Source of the DNA: Lingula anatina
Lineage: Eukaryota > Brachiopoda > Lingulata > Lingulida > Lingulidae
Reading direction: 5' to 3'
Assembly: GCF_001039355.2 (NCBI RefSeq)
Contig: NW_019775489.1
Location: forward strand, 149,193 to 213,192
DNA: 64,000 nucleotides
This document shows positions 1 through 9,980 of this stretch, piece by piece (the first letter of the stretch is position 1; every line of letters begins with the position of its first letter). The notes under the pieces are model-generated. The model saw only the letters and a list, made by a program, of their open reading frames with translations, did not search any database and had not been told where the DNA came from. The position numbers and the translations under genes were made by a program.

Positions 1-500
1 TGCAATTATTTGCACACTATGATGATTAGTATACTGGTACACTACTTGATGGGTATATCTTTTTTAGACAATGAACAGAGAGATTATTCTTAAAAGAAGG
101 ACAGTCTTCTATTTTAACAAATAATGTATTAAATTTTTTTTCACTGACAAGTCACATACATGTACCAATCCATATTGGGATTTGAATAAACTTGTTTTAT
201 TTTTTGATAAGTTGATTTTTGTCACTGATATACGTTCACTTTAAATACAATATTTTAACTGCAGATATCTTACTTCTAGTGGTAATAATAACCTACATTG
301 ACATGACAATCTCTAAATAAATTATAAATATGACCAAAAACAATTTTTCGTTTGTTTCGTTTGTTTTGGAAAAAAAAAGGGATTTTCATCTTGGCTTAAG
401 CGCGAGTTTTCTGTTTTTGCTTTTAAATAAGGATTGCAAATTCATACTTTAAGGAATAACAACTCTTCATTTTTGAAGGAGTGAACGATGATTTTCCCAT
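1..500. other. AT-rich non-coding stretch, nothing recognised
   Basis: No reading frame with recognisable protein similarity on either strand. The sequence is AT-rich with short A/T runs. It ends where the 84-base inverted repeat begins at 501. Confidence 0.6.
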
Positions 501-684
501 AATTTAAAATTAAACGAGACTTACCTTGGTTAAGTCGATGTTTGATTGTAATTCTGTGAGTGTAAAAATGAGGGAGGGCTTAAATGAGATATGCTTGCGC
601 ATGCGTACTCAGCCTTTAAAGCTTGATGTTTTCACATTTTTTTTAAAGAACATTTTTATTTATTTATCTATTAGTAGTATTATG

Positions 685-726
<42 letters not shown>

Positions 727-868
727 CTGTGAGCTGATTACATTGGAATTATATTACTGAGTAAGCTGGGTGGGGAGGGTGGCATTTAAGCCCTCCCTCA
801 TTTTTACACTCACAGAATTACAATCAAACATCGACTTAACCAAGGTAAGTCTCGTTTAATTTTAAATT
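501..868. repeat. 84-bp perfect inverted repeat (hairpin) with a (TA)n loop, abutting the DIRS end
   Basis: Positions 501-584 and 785-868 are exact reverse complements. The loop of about 200 bp carries a (TA)n tract near 690-720. The right arm ends inside the first bases of the DIRS left terminal repeat (starts 866). The left arm runs on at 579-612 into 34 bases that are the exact reverse complement of 5249-5282, next to the opposite DIRS end. The block therefore joins the flank of one DIRS end to sequence from the other end, as in the internal complementary regions of DIRS elements. I read it as DIRS-derived, not as a host hairpin. Confidence 0.75.
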
Positions 869-1059
869 CTATTTCGTATAAAAATATCGGTCAGTCTTAA
901 ATGAGACTTTAAAGTAAAATGTGACAAACATCAATAAACCAGTATTCAATGGCCTTTATTTCAGCTTAAAATATCGTTTAGAACAGTTTCAACAAATCAT
1001 CAACAGATACTCATGTAAACCTATACATGCCAGTATATACTAGTATATGAATATGCTCA

Positions 1060-2298
1060 TTACTTCCTTTTTAAAACTCCATATTCAAATGTGGTAGCTT
1101 TATCCTCGATTTGTTTCTCATAGAATTTTGCAAATGTTTTTTCAGTACTCCAACCAGCTTTGTTCAAAATATCTGTCACTGGCACAGAATTCATTTTTGC
1201 CTTTGAAACAGCAGCAGCTCTCACACTGTGAGCACCAAATAAAGTAGTGTCTATTCCCGATTTTGTCATTACAACTTTGATCCATCTAGAAATAGTATCT
1301 CTTTGAACAGGTTTATAAGGTTTCATATAACTTATAAGCAAATTTTTATCAACATTATGCCTACGCAATGTCTTTGTACGAGCTATATACTCTTTTAAAA
1401 CAGTATAAACACACAACCTCCTATCTGGAGGGTAAGCTTTAAACACAATATGTGATGAATTACAACCTGGTCTACTTTGCTTCAGTAAACCACATAACTG
1501 AAACACAAACTCTGAACTCAACTTTTTCATATCAACAACAGAAATTAAATGCAATGTTTGTACACGTGTGGCATTAATTAATGCCATGAGCATTGTAAGT
1601 TTTAAAGTCAGATCCTTCAAAGTCAAGTGCTTTACTGGTGAAAGTTTCCTTAAGAAAACCAGAACTTTATTAACATCCCAAATTTGAGCATAACGTTGTC
1701 TTGGTGGCCTCAAATTATAAATGCCTTTCATATATCTTATCACCAATGGATGACTCCCTGCTGAAACTCCATCAATTTGAATACCCATTGATGAAATAGC
1801 ACCTCTTGCTGTATTTAAACTGTCATAAGCTAAGCCATCATTAAACTGTTTTGTAAGAAATTCTATCACCTCTTCCACATGTGGTGAAATTGAATTAATT
1901 TTCCTTTCACCACAGTATTTGAACCAGCGTTTAATGAACACGTTGTATTGTTTCTTTGTCCCTGTACGCCAAGATGACATAAGTATGTGGGTTGATTGCT
2001 CAGAAAGGCCTCGTTCTCTAAACTGTTCCCTGATACTTTGCATACAATGAGTTTCAACTTGTCCATAAGAGGATGTTCCACTGGGAGCTTGTTCCCTGGT
2101 AAAGTTAGCAGACCTTTTTTCTTTTGAATGACTATTGGGTTTTCCACAAGTAATTCCATCAACTTTGCAAACCATATCTGTGTTGGCCATACAGGAGCCA
2201 CTATAATACCCCTGGCTTTGTCTTTGCGAATCTTCTGGATACAATGACCCAGCAAACTGAAAGGTGGAAACAGATAAACATAATTCAGTGTTCCCCAA
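1060..2298 (-). CDS. DIRS tyrosine recombinase (ORF3)
   Basis: The open frame is 412 codons. Its first ATG is at 2190 (residue 37), and upstream residues overlap the RT frame, so either initiation at 2190 or translational coupling is possible. The recombinase signature is complete: Arg in NATRVQ (about 245), His and Arg in GAHSVR (357/360), Trp in AGWS (383) and the nucleophile Tyr in KFYEK (393). A helical SAM-like N-terminal domain (about 100-190) precedes the catalytic part. In the family this enzyme integrates the circular DIRS cDNA. No frameshift or stop is seen. It is the last gene of the element, with its stop at 1060 and only about 150 bp before the terminal repeat. Confidence 0.9.
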   Translation of the reverse strand: MGNTELCLSVSTFQFAGSLYPEDSQRQSQGYYSGSCMANTDMVCKVDGITCGKPNSHSKEKRSANFTREQAPSGTSSYGQVETHCMQSIREQFRERGLSEQSTHILMSSWRTGTKKQYNVFIKRWFKYCGERKINSISPHVEEVIEFLTKQFNDGLAYDSLNTARGAISSMGIQIDGVSAGSHPLVIRYMKGIYNLRPPRQRYAQIWDVNKVLVFLRKLSPVKHLTLKDLTLKLTMLMALINATRVQTLHLISVVDMKKLSSEFVFQLCGLLKQSRPGCNSSHIVFKAYPPDRRLCVYTVLKEYIARTKTLRRHNVDKNLLISYMKPYKPVQRDTISRWIKVVMTKSGIDTTLFGAHSVRAAAVSKAKMNSVPVTDILNKAGWSTEKTFAKFYEKQIEDKATTFEYGVLKRK

Positions 2299-3956
2299 TC
2301 ATAAGTAAATGCATTAATACCCCAAGCAAAGGGGTCTGCCTGCCATGAACAATATCTTTCAACTTGCGCATTTAATCTAGAGGCAAAAAGATCAATAAAT
2401 GGATTTCCAAATTTTTCACATATCTTTTGAAATACATTCTCATTCAACTTCCATTCTAAACGTTCATTAAACTTCCTAGAAGCATCATCAGCATCTACAT
2501 TATCTTTCCCTGGCACATGGACACAGGTGAGCCAAACATTTTTCTCGATACACCAATGCCAAATCTTTTTTGCTATGTTATTGCAATCATAAGATTTAAT
2601 TCCACCCATATTCTGAATATAGTCACATGCTGTAATATTATCACTCATGATCTTTACATGTTTATTTTCAAATCTAAATGTAAAAGACTGCAATGCATAT
2701 AATATTGCTAGTAACTCTAAAGCATTTATATGAAGGTTAGCTTCTTCTGGAAACCATCTACCACCAATTTTTTGACCCTCCAAATGAGCACCCCAGCCTA
2801 ATTTGGATGCATCAGTATACAATATAATGTCAACATTTCCTTTGTCAATTTTCCTTCTTTGCAAGTGGACATTTTCCATCCACCATTGTAATTCTTGCTT
2901 CATACTAATTGTAATGTGCATCATAGCATCATAATTTCCATTGTTGCTTTTTAAAGCACTTATCTTCTGCTTTTCAAGTTCTCTATAATGGAGTTTACCA
3001 TATTCAACAGCTGAGAATGTTGAAACTATAATTCCAATCACTTTAGCTACTAGTCTTACTTTTGCTTCTGTTTTAATGATAAGCATTTTACACTGCTGTA
3101 CAATGTGATCCATTTTATCTTTAGGTAAAGTCACCGTCATACTTTCAGAATCAATTATATTTCCCAAAAACAACAATGATTGTTGGGGAATAAGGACAGA
3201 CTTTTCTGCATTGATTATAAAACCAAGTGTTTCCATTAGATGTTTTGTGCATCTTATATTTTCAACACATTCAAGGTAATTATCTGAACACAATAAACTG
3301 TCATCAATAAATCCTGAACTAGAATGGCCAAGACTTCTCAATTTTGCATATACAGGCTTTAATAATTTCGTAAATATTTTGGGCCCTTCAGAAACGCCAT
3401 TTGCAAGGCATGTGTATTGATAGATATTTCCTTCCCAAACAAATCGAAAAAGAATTTGCTGTTCTTCTGCTATTTTCACACTATAATATGCATGCTTTAT
3501 ATCAATTGATGCTAGGAAGCATCCTTTTGTCACTAAGGTCAATGCCTTTTCAAAAGTGTCCATTTTAAAATGTTCATAGGGAATGTGTTGATTCAGCTTC
3601 TTAAGATTTAATATCATTCTGTATTCTCCATTCTTTTTAGGGCGTACAAAAATAGGAGATAAAAACTGCCCCGGTACACTTTGAACTTTCTTAATAACAC
3701 CAAGATCAAGTAGTTTAGAAATTTCTTTCCTGATTATAATTGTTTCTTCTGTGTTAAACCTATATTTCACCATATCATTTAAGTTTTGAAATCCAATGTT
3801 GGTATCAACATTTATATGACAATTTTGTACTATATCCAAGATATATGGGTCACTGGTCAATTTTCTCCATTCATCTACAAACAAATGCAATCTACCAGCT
3901 TGAAATTTATGTCTCACCTCTAGTATCTGTTCTGATCCCACTGGCTGCTTTGCCAT
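1866..3956 (-). CDS. DIRS reverse transcriptase - RNase H - methyltransferase-like polyprotein (ORF2)
   Basis: 696 codons from an ATG at 3956. The RT fingers/palm span about residues 70-300, with Asp in SIDIKHAY (152) and the metal-binding box FIDD (216-219), a variant of YxDD. RNase H follows at about 375-490, with Asp382 in YTDAS, a conserved Glu in NALELLA and Asp439 in SDN. After it comes the DIRS methyltransferase-like segment (about 518-600), with IDLFASRLN, DPFAW and a PPF motif (564-566) resembling the DPPY-type motif of adenine methylases. The frame is intact, and its tail overlaps the recombinase frame. It makes cDNA from element RNA. The role of the methylase-like part is not established in the family. 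Confidence 0.92.
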   Translation of the reverse strand: MAKQPVGSEQILEVRHKFQAGRLHLFVDEWRKLTSDPYILDIVQNCHINVDTNIGFQNLNDMVKYRFNTEETIIIRKEISKLLDLGVIKKVQSVPGQFLSPIFVRPKKNGEYRMILNLKKLNQHIPYEHFKMDTFEKALTLVTKGCFLASIDIKHAYYSVKIAEEQQILFRFVWEGNIYQYTCLANGVSEGPKIFTKLLKPVYAKLRSLGHSSSGFIDDSLLCSDNYLECVENIRCTKHLMETLGFIINAEKSVLIPQQSLLFLGNIIDSESMTVTLPKDKMDHIVQQCKMLIIKTEAKVRLVAKVIGIIVSTFSAVEYGKLHYRELEKQKISALKSNNGNYDAMMHITISMKQELQWWMENVHLQRRKIDKGNVDIILYTDASKLGWGAHLEGQKIGGRWFPEEANLHINALELLAILYALQSFTFRFENKHVKIMSDNITACDYIQNMGGIKSYDCNNIAKKIWHWCIEKNVWLTCVHVPGKDNVDADDASRKFNERLEWKLNENVFQKICEKFGNPFIDLFASRLNAQVERYCSWQADPFAWGINAFTYDWGTLNYVYLFPPFSLLGHCIQKIRKDKARGIIVAPVWPTQIWFAKLMELLVENPIVIQKKKGLLTLPGNKLPVEHPLMDKLKLIVCKVSGNSLENEAFLSNQPTYLCHLGVQGQRNNTTCSLNAGSNTVVKGKLIQFHHMWKR

Positions 3957-5059
3957 GAGAAGTTTTTTGAATCTGCATGTGCACCCCTCTGGGAAGAACT
4001 TCCTCGGCCACGATTGTACCTTCCTCTCATGCGTCCCCTGAATCGTGGGCCCCTTTGGTATGGGCGGTTTCTATAATCCAAGCCCATTCTACTCTGCATC
4101 ATTTTATAACTCATTTTCGCAGAATCTTCCACTTCCCTTGCAGATTTGGTAATATCATCTCCAAAGAGAAAAGTTGTGCACGGAATGTTATGATTGCACA
4201 AAGGTTTGTACTCTGGCTTGAGGTTTGGTTTTAACAAATCCTTTCTAAAACAGTTAATCTGTGTATTGGCATGACCAAGCAAAGCAATACTGTCATTGAA
4301 CATATCAATGAGTTTTCCAAGCCCTTCACTCGTATCATTTCCTGTTTCTAACTTAGCCAGTTTGTCTATTCCTTTAGTCATCAACGTAGCTGCTTTTACA
4401 ACTGACATTTGAACATCCTGTAACTTCTTATCATTTGTTTTGGCATATTGAGGAATAATGTTCCATACCATTTTATTGGTTTTGACTATCACCAAACTTT
4501 CACAGTTTTTTGGCCGTGAGTTATTTTCATCTTTGGTAAGTTCTGTATACTTTGAATGATCTACTATCCCATTGGTGAACAAATCATTGACACTACTCGC
4601 CAACACACTGTCAACTTCCACGTCTGTATACTCTATTAATTTATATCTCTTCGTCATATCATCAAATCTGTTTGTGCTACTAGTACCTGCCTCCGGGCAT
4701 GTTTCATCCTCCAATCTTTCATCATACTGTTCATCAAAGTCATAATTCTCCTCACAATATTCATCGTGATACAGGTACTGTTTCTCTAAAGTATCTATGC
4801 GTCCCACGACGCTGTTAATGTTCGTTTCCTGTCTCTGCACAGTTTCTTGTATATTTTTCATTATAGTTAAATATTCATCACTGTTATGACTAGATTTTGC
4901 TTTGTCGTCTAGTTTCCCCTTTCCTGTTCTAGTTTTTACTTTCTTTGCTTTAACGTCCTCGCTATTCTTACATGTATCTATTGCGGGTTTTGAAAGGCCC
5001 GGTAAAACAGCACTACACGTGCTTTCGGCCGCCATATTGAAATTAAGTTTGGCACACAA
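3920..5059 (-). CDS. DIRS Gag-like protein (ORF1)
   Basis: 379 codons, first gene of the element, overlapping ORF2 by 37 nt in another frame. A basic, lysine-rich N-terminal part is followed by a coiled-coil-like stretch (about 60-90) and an acidic stretch rich in Asp/Glu/Tyr (about 95-120). The C-terminus (about 330-365) is Arg/Gly/Tyr-rich with repeated RGR and RGG-like steps, a likely nucleic-acid-binding tail instead of a zinc knuckle. By position and composition it is the Gag of this DIRS element, probably coating its RNA. Gag sequences diverge quickly, so the assignment rests mainly on context. Confidence 0.8.
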   Translation of the reverse strand: MCAKLNFNMAAESTCSAVLPGLSKPAIDTCKNSEDVKAKKVKTRTGKGKLDDKAKSSHNSDEYLTIMKNIQETVQRQETNINSVVGRIDTLEKQYLYHDEYCEENYDFDEQYDERLEDETCPEAGTSSTNRFDDMTKRYKLIEYTDVEVDSVLASSVNDLFTNGIVDHSKYTELTKDENNSRPKNCESLVIVKTNKMVWNIIPQYAKTNDKKLQDVQMSVVKAATLMTKGIDKLAKLETGNDTSEGLGKLIDMFNDSIALLGHANTQINCFRKDLLKPNLKPEYKPLCNHNIPCTTFLFGDDITKSAREVEDSAKMSYKMMQSRMGLDYRNRPYQRGPRFRGRMRGRYNRGRGSSSQRGAHADSKNFSWQSSQWDQNRY

Positions 5060-5448
5060 ATGATTCGTAGCCTACAATGTGTAACTACGTTACAGATCAA
5101 TATATATGCCGCATAAAAGATTGCAACTCCGTTGCAAAAATGTTTCCAACTTAAGCAAACAAACTACGTTTGTTTTAGATTATAATTCTGATAGAAATAG
5201 ATCGCATCTATTTTCAGGCTGACTACCCAGCCGCATGTCACAAGCTAACTGAGTACGCATGCGCAAGCATATCTCATTTAAGACTGACCGATATTTTTAT
5301 ACAAAATAGAATTGCCAATGGTTAATGAATCCCTTCCACCATTAAGAGTTAGGTTTTTTTTTGAAGTGTTTTTCTTTATTTATTTATTTTGTGCAGTATT
5401 TTTTAAACAATTTCTTAAGAGAGTATTACAGACGGTAGCCATCTATGA

Positions 5449-5692
5449 CTGGGTTCCCATACCTATATTGATCTAACAGGATCAATCCACCTCCAAGAGG
5501 TTTCTCGCTAAATTGCTTTCAGCTGAAGCAGCTTAGATGTATGGCATGCCTACTGAAGCTGCTAAATGATAATTAATTGCCCCCCATGAATGACAGACAT
5601 TTCAGCCACTTAAGTTGATAGCAATTTAGCGAGAATCTCCTCTAAGATAGATCGATCCACAATTAGTACAATGGGGTCTGGGAATGGTCCCT
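5449..5692. repeat. Imperfect fold-back (MITE-like) element
   Basis: The left arm (about 5449-5519) and right arm (about 5617-5692) are imperfect inverted copies. Both contain CTCGCTAAATTGC or its complement, a TGGATCGATC-like stretch and a TTCCCA end. The spacer is about 100 bp. No ORF. No clear target duplication, so the superfamily is unknown. Confidence 0.55.
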
Positions 5693-5699
5693 ATGTAAG

Positions 5700-6680
5700 T
5701 CCATGTGGTCTGATGGAAGCCCAAATTTCAGAGTAATTGCAAATATTGGTCTTTTGATGGTGCAATGGAATTTATTATATTTGTAACAATTTATATATAT
5801 AATGGATTTTATTATGTTGTTTACAATGTATTTATTTATTGTGGAATTTTCAATTTTGTGAACCCCTTTGATTAATTTTTGGTTTTTTAAGTTTCTCAGG
5901 AAATACTTGAATGTTAACACTCACCATAACCGAACACGCTAGATGATTGTGCCAATTCATTTTATTACACATATGTACAAAAGTAGCATGGGAATTTCAA
6001 CAATGTGTGGCATATAACCAATGAAGATCAACCAGCAAATTACAAATTATACACATGGAGAGAGCACAATCAACAGCTTCTATTATGATGCTTGCAAATT
6101 TTATATAATAAAATACTAGCAATTGGTGAAAAATGCAAGATAACAAATAATTCATTTGATCCCAGGTTGGGAATTTCACCATAATTCTGGTCAATAGATT
6201 ACTTAATATATGTATATGCTTCTATATACAATAATACTAATAAAGTAGAAATATAACAATAAAATGCATTTGTCAAATTACCAACTGAGACAAGTAAAGA
6301 TCAAGCATAAATATTATAATACACATGTATGTTTTACACATACATATTTGTATGAGCTCTTAATTGAATAAAGAAAGCTGTTAGAGACAATGTTCTAAGT
6401 TACTGCTTTAAAATTTTCATGAGAAGTAAATTCTGATACAATCTTATGATACATCTTCATAGTAAGTCTATGACACTTCGTGGACAGAAAATGTCAAAAT
6501 GAATTTCCATGGAAAACTTAAATTCATAGTCACTCGAGTACAATACAATAGTACTATGCTCATAAAGTAATCTTTCACTTTCATTGTTTATTAAGATATG
6601 GCAAAGTTGTCAATAGCATACAAGTGCCTCTCGCAATAACCAAGTTACATGTACAACATAATACTGTAACTAATGTATCT
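5700..6680. other. AT-rich non-coding stretch
   Basis: No protein similarity recognised on either strand. Frames present are short and AT-biased. The stretch ends in a poly-A tract (about 6683-6703). Confidence 0.55.
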
Positions 6681-6682
6681 AA

Positions 6683-6686
6683 TAAA

Positions 6687-6780
<94 letters not shown>
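6683..6780. repeat. Poly-A followed by a long (TA)n microsatellite
   Basis: About 20 A residues are followed by about 76 bp of alternating TA. Open frames across it encode only Tyr-Ile repeats and are artefacts of the repeat. Confidence 0.95.
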
Positions 6781-6781
<1 letters not shown>

Positions 6782-6807
6782 TGAGAAATAGTTTTGGCAG
6801 TAAACAA

Positions 6808-7126
6808 CCCTTAGCAAAATATCAAGCCTGCTGCAAAGTTTCTCGCAAATTCACTGCAAATTTGCAAAATAAAATATGTAGCAAATTTGCAAGAACTTGA
6901 ATACTTTCTTGCAAGCTTCATATGTTCTTGCAAATTTGCTGCTAAATTGTCGCTAATTTGCCAGAACATAAAGACTTTTCCTGCAAACCTGCTGCAAACT
7001 AAAGCTGTTATTGCAACTTTGTTGCTAATTAGCTGCAATAAAAATTTTTCTTGCAAACTCCCGCAAACTTTTAGTTTGCAGCAAATTTGCTGCATTATTG
7101 CTGCAAACTTTTCATTTTGCTAAGGG
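6808..7126. repeat. MITE-like element made of GCAAA/TTTGC units with 13-bp TIRs
   Basis: The element starts CCCTTAGCAAAAT (6808-6820) and ends with the exact reverse complement (7114-7126). The interior is packed with GCAAA, TTTGC and GCTGCAAA words on both strands, so the element can fold on itself many ways. No coding capacity; the open frames on both strands are low-complexity by-products. No target duplication could be fixed. Confidence 0.65.
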
Positions 7127-7183
7127 AAGGATATATGCCATGGCATTTCAAACTAAAATATAATTGCACTTCTGTTTGGCATA

Positions 7184-7412
7184 CAAAGTCCCTGATATTT
7201 AGCCTTATTTTTGATTGGTCCAGATTTGAACAAAGTGCGCTTTGACTTGTTCGCGTTCATTGGCTAGATCGTTCGATGAGTCATTGAGGGCAGGCTTTAA
7301 ATTTGATTGGCGGGCGGTGCTGGCAATCAAATGTGGTCAGAGGTAACTTGACACAATGAAGATAGGCTATAGTGAAGAGGTTGGTGTCAAGTTGTCTCTG
7401 AAGCTCAGGGTG
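7184..7412. repeat. Partial copy of the hAT-like MITE seen at 33.2-33.8 kb
   Basis: Closely matches the reverse complement of about 33,221-33,450, including TTGATTGGTC, GAACAAAG and the terminal GAAGCTCAGGGTG. Only one end of the element is present. It is more diverged than the 33-kb copy, so it is older. Confidence 0.75.
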
Positions 7413-8290
7413 GGTAGGGCTTGATATCTACTCAAACTTATGTAGACATTTTCAGTCCATATGCTAGCAGTCGGCCATATTTATTGCTGCCATGAGGTAG
7501 CTGCTAAATGCTTACATAGGATGGTAGACAGAAAAAGTGAATCTTTTGTACAAAAAGAACAACTCAAAAAAATGTAGGTCTATGAAAGGAAAACGGGGGT
7601 TAGAGTTGGTAAAATATTTCTAGTTGCAACCAAAAACAGAACATTCATTTTCATGTAATGCATGCTATCAAAAAAAGGAAAATATGGATAAGATATAGTG
7701 TTCAAATACAGTAAGTATACCTTATTTCTATTCTTATTTCTTAGGATTAAGAAAGATTAAATGTAAAATGTGCTTCACATATTCAAAGTTATATTAATTT
7801 TTATAATAGCAGACATACACTGTGGTGGCCCCTTCTTAATATAGATGTGGGGATCGTCCAGAGACAGTCCTGGCAACATAATGATGTAATAAGAAATAAT
7901 TAACTTTTGCCACGCAACCTGCGCATGGGCTCGCAGCACTGAATCGGCATAAGATCTGATAGATAAAGAAAACTTGTATAAAAAGCCACTGTTTGTATGG
8001 ACTCGAGGTCACTTGTTGAACGAGAGACCATCAGTGTTACATTGATTTATCCTTGCGGTTGATTTGGCTTCTGTGGCATGCACTTACAAGTTTAAGACCA
8101 ATGAATCTGGGATCGATCGTGAGAGTGAAAAGTTTACTTGTGTAAGTGAGCGTAAGTGAATGATTGTGAGTGAAAACTTCTTTCGGTTAGTATGTTCAGT
8201 ACATATATTGGAGGGCTTGTCCAGTACTCCACAAGTGTGCACAGAAAACTTAACTACAATGGCTCGAGGAGGACAACTGGTTGGTGTTGC
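7413..8290. other. Non-coding; the last part may be a Gypsy-element leader
   Basis: No coding similarity in 7413-8200. The stretch 8195-8290 (TATTGGAGGGCTTGTCCAG and following) lies directly upstream of a gag-like frame, where a Gypsy 5' leader would be. No LTR pair could be found in the window. Confidence 0.3.
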
Positions 8291-8294
8291 CTAG

Positions 8295-8820
8295 TTGACC
8301 CAACTTGCAAAAGCTCTACCAGTTATGACTCACGACATACAAGGACAGCATCGACGGCAGGTGATGAACTCCAGGTTGCAGGAAGCGGTAAGTGGTTTTA
8401 TGACATGTGACGGGAATATTTCTTCAGAGGTTAGGGCATGTATAGATGAGATAGATGTTGTTAACCTAGGAATACATGACATACTGTGGGATATAGTTAA
8501 GTTGGTCACTAGAACATCAAAAGGAGCTCTAAGGCGGGAAATAGAAAGATTTTTAAATTCACCGGCAGATAGGAATGGGACAATGTGGGCGGCTATTAAA
8601 TCATACATACAAAGGTAATTTTTGTAGGCAAATGAGGAGGAAAGGTTAAAAGCCGAGTTAGAAGTTTTAAGACAGCTTTCGAAACACAACATTCAATAGG
8701 CGATTCAGGGAGAGCAATAATAGAGCATTCACTGTCCCTAGACAGGGAGAAACTGAGCGTTTTGTCATCAGGGCATACGTTCGTGCCTTGGCAAATAGAG
8801 AGATTGGCCTACAACTTTAG
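8295..8820 (+). pseudogene. Gypsy-type LTR retrotransposon gag remnant
   Basis: The frame from 8295 encodes a helical Gag-like region: a conserved Arg-rich step (GALRREIERFL), then NRNGTMWAAIKSYIQR. After two in-frame stops (TAA at 8616, TAG soon after) comes ANEEERLKAELEVLRQL in the same frame. A second frame from about 8697 gives RRFRESNNRAF...RAYVRALANREIGL. This layout of capsid helices matches metazoan Gypsy Gag proteins as I know them. Two nonsense codons and a frameshift mean it is dead. No protease or RT follows. Alternative: an unrelated decayed helical protein. Confidence 0.5.
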
Positions 8821-9423
8821 AAGAGGCTATCACATGGACAGAACAGGGAAATTCAGGAAGGGAAATTTTTCAACAAATTATAGGCGTCTGAGAGAATTTA
8901 AGGGAACAGCAAACAAACATATCGTAGTAACACAAAATCCGAGAATAGAGGAAAACAAGGAAATAAGAGCTACTGGGCTGGACAGACACAATAAAAGCAT
9001 GCCACAAACAAAACAAACACAGCATGACATGATACTGAAAAAATTTAGACACAGTACAATTAGAACACGCTCTCAATCAACAGCATTAAAGTAATGAACT
9101 GTTGCAAACATGGATGGCCAAGGTAGAAACTAGAGTCTTCAATTCCCCAACCCACAAAAATAGTATCAAGGTAACTTTTCACAGTGGGTGACTAATTCCT
9201 CACAAAGACCACACACACGACGAAATACAGGTTGGACAGAAGATGGCCCACCGGTGTGTTTCAATACATTGTTTTCCACGGTTTCATGACTTCCGCTAAA
9301 TTCTTCTGTGAGAACGCGTGATTTTGCGGGATTTGAAGTTTCAAGGGGCAAGTGTGGAGTGTACATGATGGACGCCATATTGACGAGTGCTTGTTTTGAT
9401 CTGAATTTTCAAGGATTTGTAAC

Positions 9424-9905
9424 ATGGTAACACCCGATTTTTTTCGAAAACACATTCATGCGAGTACTTGGAATAGAAATTTAACAGACATACCTGGTGA
9501 CTTTTCCATGAAAGAACTGAAAATGTATCTCACAGACAGCAAGGATAGGACATACGATAAGAAATTTGTGCGGGCGTTCAAATGTCTGAAAGCTTATCGG
9601 TATTTTCAAGATGGATATGTGCAGAAAATCTACACAACAGCTTTAGTGGACCTGTGTTACCAAAAAAACTGCCATGTTTAAAGCTAGACGAAAACAACAG
9701 GCCATATTTGAATCAGAAACATAGCTACTTCACTCAAGTCCAGGGTCAAATGGCTGTGTACAACATTCATGTGTGTGATTTTGTTTTGTGCACAGAGAAG
9801 GATCTCTTCATTGATCTGTTCTATTTGATGCTGTTCATTGGGCACCTGTGGACCAGTTTTTTACAAGACATTAATTTTGCCAGAGTTGGTGTACCCTACT
9901 ATTAA
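9424..9905 (+). pseudogene. YqaJ-family gene remnant, N-terminal and YqaJ C-terminal parts fused by deletion
   Basis: Frame 9424-9681 reads like the start of invertebrate SWIM/YqaJ proteins, with DFSMKELKMYL and AFKCLKAYRYFQDGYVQ. It is followed, after a frameshift, by CLKLDENNRPYLNQKHSYF, VQGQMAVYNIHVCDFV and an LFID segment (about 9675-9870). The latter correspond to the end of a YqaJ-type (lambda exonuclease-like) nuclease domain. The SWIM finger and nuclease core normally lying between are missing, so about 1 kb was deleted near 9660-9690. YqaJ proteins are amplified in invertebrate genomes, some with ISL2EU-type transposons; linkage to a transposon here is inference. Confidence 0.6.
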
Positions 9906-9980
9906 ACACGTCAAGGAGATTAGTGAAAACCCACTGACTTGGTAAACACTCCAAACGAGAGACCATCAGCTTATAATTAA

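Larger units (their letters stand above)
866..5312 (-). mobile_element. Full-length DIRS-type tyrosine-recombinase retrotransposon
   Basis: Three long uninterrupted ORFs on the minus strand give the order gag, RT/RNase H/methyltransferase-like, tyrosine recombinase. They are enclosed by 41-bp inverted terminal repeats at 866-906 and 5272-5312 that differ at one base. DIRS elements use a tyrosine recombinase in place of a DDE integrase, replicate through a circular DNA and leave no target-site duplication; none is seen here. ORF1/ORF2 overlap by 37 nt and ORF2/ORF3 by up to 433 nt, typical of the order. Intact frames and near-identical ends suggest recent activity. Confidence 0.9.

Noticed and set aside
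526-732. Open frame of 68 codons crossing the hairpin and the (TA)n tract
   Set aside because: Its end is Tyr-Ile repeats from (TA)n and its start lies in the inverted repeat; no coding evidence.
841-850. CAAGGTAAGT as a host splice donor
   Set aside because: It lies inside the 84-bp inverted repeat beside the DIRS end; no exon-like frame precedes it.
6581-7123. Several open frames on both strands across (TA)n and the GCAAA element
   Set aside because: Residues mirror the low-complexity DNA (Tyr-Ile; Cys-Lys-Phe-Ala); both strands are equally open.
8870-9094. Plus and minus frames after the gag relic as further retroelement genes
   Set aside because: No recognisable protease, RT or zinc-knuckle motif; both strands are open by chance.
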